From Dyella terrae (GTDB lineage Bacteria > Pseudomonadota > Gammaproteobacteria > Xanthomonadales > Rhodanobacteraceae), in assembly GCF_004322705.1 (NCBI RefSeq), contig NZ_SIZZ01000003.1, positions 372,001 to 436,000 on the forward strand: a stretch of DNA of 64,000 bases, given 5' to 3'. Each line of letters begins with the position of its first letter. Position 1 is the first letter of the stretch. Below, one piece after another: positions 61,732-64,000 of this stretch. A program made the translations under genes and the position numbers. The notes below the pieces were generated by a model that worked only from the letters and a program-made list of their open reading frames with translations, was not told the origin of the DNA and searched no databases.

Positions 61732-63840
61732 TTACTTTACGTGTTCCCAGAGGTAGGTGTACTCGAGGGCCTTCATGAACGCCGACTGCTTGTTGTCCGC
61801 CGCGCCACCGTGGCCGCCCTCGATGTTCTCGTAGAAGCTGGTGTCGTAGCCCAGGCCTGCCATCTTGGCGTACATCTTGCGGGCATGGACCGGCCCCACG
61901 CGGTCATCGCGGGTGGAGGTGGTGAACAGCACCGGCGGGTACTTCTGGCCGGCCTTCGCGTTGGTGTACGGCGAGAAGGTCTGGATCCACTTCCACTCTT
62001 CCGGCTTGTCCGGATCGCCGTACTCGGCAATCCACGAGGCACCCGCCGACAAGTGCGTGTAGCGCTGCATGTCGAGCAGGGCCACCTGGCTGACCACGGC
62101 ACCGTAGAGCTGCGGGTAGAGCGTCAGCATGTTGCCCATCAGCAGGCCGCCATTGCTGCCGCCCATGGCACCAAGGTGCGCGGGCGAAGTGACCTTGCGC
62201 TTGATCAGGTCTTCGGACACCGCGGCGAAGTCCTCATAGGCGCGCAGGCGATTGGCCTTGAGCGCGGCGTTGTGCCAGCGCGGGCCGTACTCGCCACCGC
62301 CACGAATGTTGGCGATGACATAGACGCCGCCGCGATCCAACCATGCACGGCCGATGGTGCCGCTATAGGCCGGCTGCAGCGAGATCTCGAAACCGCCGTA
62401 GCCGTACTGCAAGGTGGGGTTCGTGCCGTCGAGCTTGAGGTTCTTCGGCGCGATCTGGAAATACGGCACGCGCGTGCCGTCCTTCGAGGTCACGAAGTGC
62501 TGGCTCACCTCGAACTTCGATGCATCGAAGAAGCTCGGGCTGTGCTTGATCGCTTCCGGCTGGCCCTTGTCAACGCTGCCGTAATACAGCGTGGTCGGCT
62601 GGGTGAAGCCGCTGACGGTGAGCAGGTACTCGTCGCTGTGGTCCGTGTCGAGCGCCGATGCGCTGATGGTCGACAGGGCGGGTGCGCCGCCGAGGCCTTC
62701 ACGCTTCCAGGCGCCTGCCTGCGGCGTGAGCACTTCGAGCTTGTTCACCACGTTGTCCATCACGTTGAGGATCAGGTGGTGGCGCGTCCACGAATAGCCG
62801 TCCAAAGCCGTCGTGTCGCTGGGTTCGAACAGCACGGTGATGTCCCGCTTTCCGGCCATGAAATCGTCGAACTTCGCGGCCAGCAGCGAACCGGCCTTGT
62901 ACTGTTTCCCGCCCACGCTCCAGTCGCTGCGCGGCGTGATCAGCATCCACTCGCGCTCGACATCGGTGTCGGCGTCGTTAGGCACGTCGATCTTCGTCAG
63001 CTTGCCGTCCTTGCCGCGAAAGAAGGTTTCGCTGTTGTAGAAAGCGATCTGGCGATGCACGAAGTCACGCTCGAAGCCCGGCGTGTTGTCGCGATGCGCC
63101 GAGATGCTCATGTCATCGTTCTTGCCTTCGTACACCGTCACGGCCGAGGCAAGCGGCGTGCCGCGCTTCCACTCCTTGACGATGCGCGGGTAGCCGGACG
63201 TGGTCATCGAGCCGGCGCCGAAATCGGTGGCGACATACAGATGATCGGCGTCCTTCCAGGTGACGTTGCTCTTGGCTTCGGGCAACTCAAAGCCGCCTTT
63301 CACGAACTGCCTGGTCACCACGTCGAACTCGCGGACCACGTTCGCATCGGCACCGCCGCGTGACAGGAACACCAGGCACAGGCGCTCTTGCGGACGCAGG
63401 CAACTGCTGCCATGCCATACCCAGTTCTCGTTCTCCGCTTTCGCCAGCGCGTCGAGGTCGATCAGCGTTTCCCAGGCCGGCTGGTTCTTCCGGTATTCGG
63501 CCAGCGTGGTGCGACGCCACAGGCCACGCGGGTGTTCCTTGTCGCGCCAGAAATTCTCCAGCTTGTCGCCCAGCAGCGACACCGCCGGAATGCGGTCGCG
63601 CGAATCCAGCACTTCGAGGATGCTCGCATCGAGCTGCTTGAACTGTGCCGACTGCGCATACTTCTGCACGGTTTCGGCGTTGTGCTGCTTGGCCCAGTCG
63701 AGCTGCTTCGCACCATCGATGTCTTCCAGCCACGCATAGGGATCGGTGGAAGCGTTGTCGGCCTTGGCCGGAGGGGTGGCTGCCTGGGTCATGCCTGCCA
63801 TCGTCATCAAGAAAAGAAAGGCCAGCGGTTGCTTGGTCAC
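61732..63840 (-). CDS. Exported prolyl oligopeptidase (S9A)
   Basis: 702-aa serine peptidase with a signal peptide (MTKQPLAFLFLMTMAGMTQA), a seven-bladed propeller (about 60-420) and a C-terminal alpha/beta-hydrolase domain. The catalytic triad is complete: S562 in GGSNGG, D645 in TRDDRVGPVHA and H677 in EGGHGG. Periplasmic cleavage of proline-containing peptides is expected. GTG start at 63840 with AGAAGGA 8 nt upstream; an upstream in-frame ATG at 63879 would add residues with no SD. Confidence 0.93.
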   Translation of the reverse strand: MTKQPLAFLFLMTMAGMTQAATPPAKADNASTDPYAWLEDIDGAKQLDWAKQHNAETVQKYAQSAQFKQLDASILEVLDSRDRIPAVSLLGDKLENFWRDKEHPRGLWRRTTLAEYRKNQPAWETLIDLDALAKAENENWVWHGSSCLRPQERLCLVFLSRGGADANVVREFDVVTRQFVKGGFELPEAKSNVTWKDADHLYVATDFGAGSMTTSGYPRIVKEWKRGTPLASAVTVYEGKNDDMSISAHRDNTPGFERDFVHRQIAFYNSETFFRGKDGKLTKIDVPNDADTDVEREWMLITPRSDWSVGGKQYKAGSLLAAKFDDFMAGKRDITVLFEPSDTTALDGYSWTRHHLILNVMDNVVNKLEVLTPQAGAWKREGLGGAPALSTISASALDTDHSDEYLLTVSGFTQPTTLYYGSVDKGQPEAIKHSPSFFDASKFEVSQHFVTSKDGTRVPYFQIAPKNLKLDGTNPTLQYGYGGFEISLQPAYSGTIGRAWLDRGGVYVIANIRGGGEYGPRWHNAALKANRLRAYEDFAAVSEDLIKRKVTSPAHLGAMGGSNGGLLMGNMLTLYPQLYGAVVSQVALLDMQRYTHLSAGASWIAEYGDPDKPEEWKWIQTFSPYTNAKAGQKYPPVLFTTSTRDDRVGPVHARKMYAKMAGLGYDTSFYENIEGGHGGAADNKQSAFMKALEYTYLWEHVK

Positions 63841-63929
63841 GTACGAGTCCTTCTGGGGTGTCCCGGTCCGGCCATTCAAGCAGGCCCGGCCCTGTTCGTC
63901 ACCTGCGGGGTTTCTCCGGGCAAAAAAAA

Positions 63930-63949
63930 GCCGCCGGTGGCCCGGCGGC
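63930..63949 (-). terminator. Terminator of a gene outside the right edge
   Basis: GCCGCCGG (63930-63937) / CCGGCGGC (63942-63949), loop TGGC; on the minus strand it is followed by eight T (63922-63929), so it should end transcription of a minus-strand gene lying beyond position 64000. Confidence 0.8.
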
Positions 63950-63964
63950 GTGAATGGGGAGATC

Positions 63965-63999
63965 CGGTCGCCTTGGTACGGGAAGGAACCAGGCGACCG
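63965..63999. repeat. Hairpin at the right edge
   Basis: CGGTCGCCTTGGT (63965-63977) pairs with ACCAGGCGACCG (63988-63999), with one bulged base and a 10-nt loop. It may be a 3'-end structure of the gene beyond the window or part of a repeat. Confidence 0.4.
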
Positions 64000-64000
64000 T

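Overview
The window is a stretch of high-GC gammaproteobacterial chromosome. Gene content (TolC with a PCMT-family protein next to it, WaaA and LpxL beside an O-antigen ligase, NDH-2, GlnE, M61, S9 and S41 exported peptidases, a TonB-dependent receptor, YceI and DUF4124 proteins) fits the Xanthomonadales, most likely the Rhodanobacteraceae (Dyella, Luteibacter or Rhodanobacter type). That placement is inference from gene content and protein style, not from a search. I see no rRNA, tRNA, intact insertion sequence, prophage or CRISPR array. Most of the window looks like core chromosome, with repeat-rich intergenic islands.

Left part (1-15.8 kb): a TRIC-type channel (cut by the edge), an M20 amidohydrolase, a SnoaL-like lipoprotein and a GT39-type membrane protein lead to a coherent cluster. 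In that cluster a YheO/DauR-like regulator is divergent from a RidA protein, a Tat-exported class V aminotransferase-fold PLP enzyme, a TonB-dependent receptor and an M61 aminopeptidase. Two copies of a 15-bp palindrome, exactly 20 bp apart, sit in the divergent promoter. Together they suggest a regulated system for uptake and periplasmic breakdown of a peptide or amino-acid derivative. An exported-protein cluster follows: an unknown secreted protein, a TonB-C-like lipoprotein and two S41 peptidases, one of which lacks the usual catalytic lysine.

Middle part (15.9-42 kb): transaldolase, NDH-2, an unknown protein and PriA; DUF3667 protein, MATE exporter, SppA, an orphan ABC ATPase with a small lipoprotein, an SDR, a DUF4124 protein, a DegV protein, a compact AMP nucleosidase, a small His/Lys/Ala-rich exported protein, an LtaS/OpgB-like phosphoglycerol-transferase-type sulfatase-fold enzyme, GlnE, an ELM1-family protein, a RutE-like nitroreductase, YceI and a Yip1-family protein. 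Three tandem ~120-bp units carrying DnaA-box sequences lie at 28.07-28.43 kb. A 1.3-kb repeat island at 36.6-37.9 kb carries nine REP-like palindromes with covarying stems.

Right part (41.9-64 kb): a surface-polysaccharide/lipid A block (zinc-finger protein, GT4, O-antigen ligase, GT2, DUF535, LpxL, WaaA), then TolC with a PCMT-family protein, a TetR regulator, a TPP riboswitch in front of thiC, a DUF2333 protein, a YafC-like LysR/DkgB pair, a bestrophin, two SDRs, inorganic pyrophosphatase, a prolyl-4-hydroxylase-like dioxygenase and an exported prolyl oligopeptidase. A second family of long hairpin repeats (GTAAACGG-type) sits after waaA, after the TetR gene and, as a half copy, after the second SDR.
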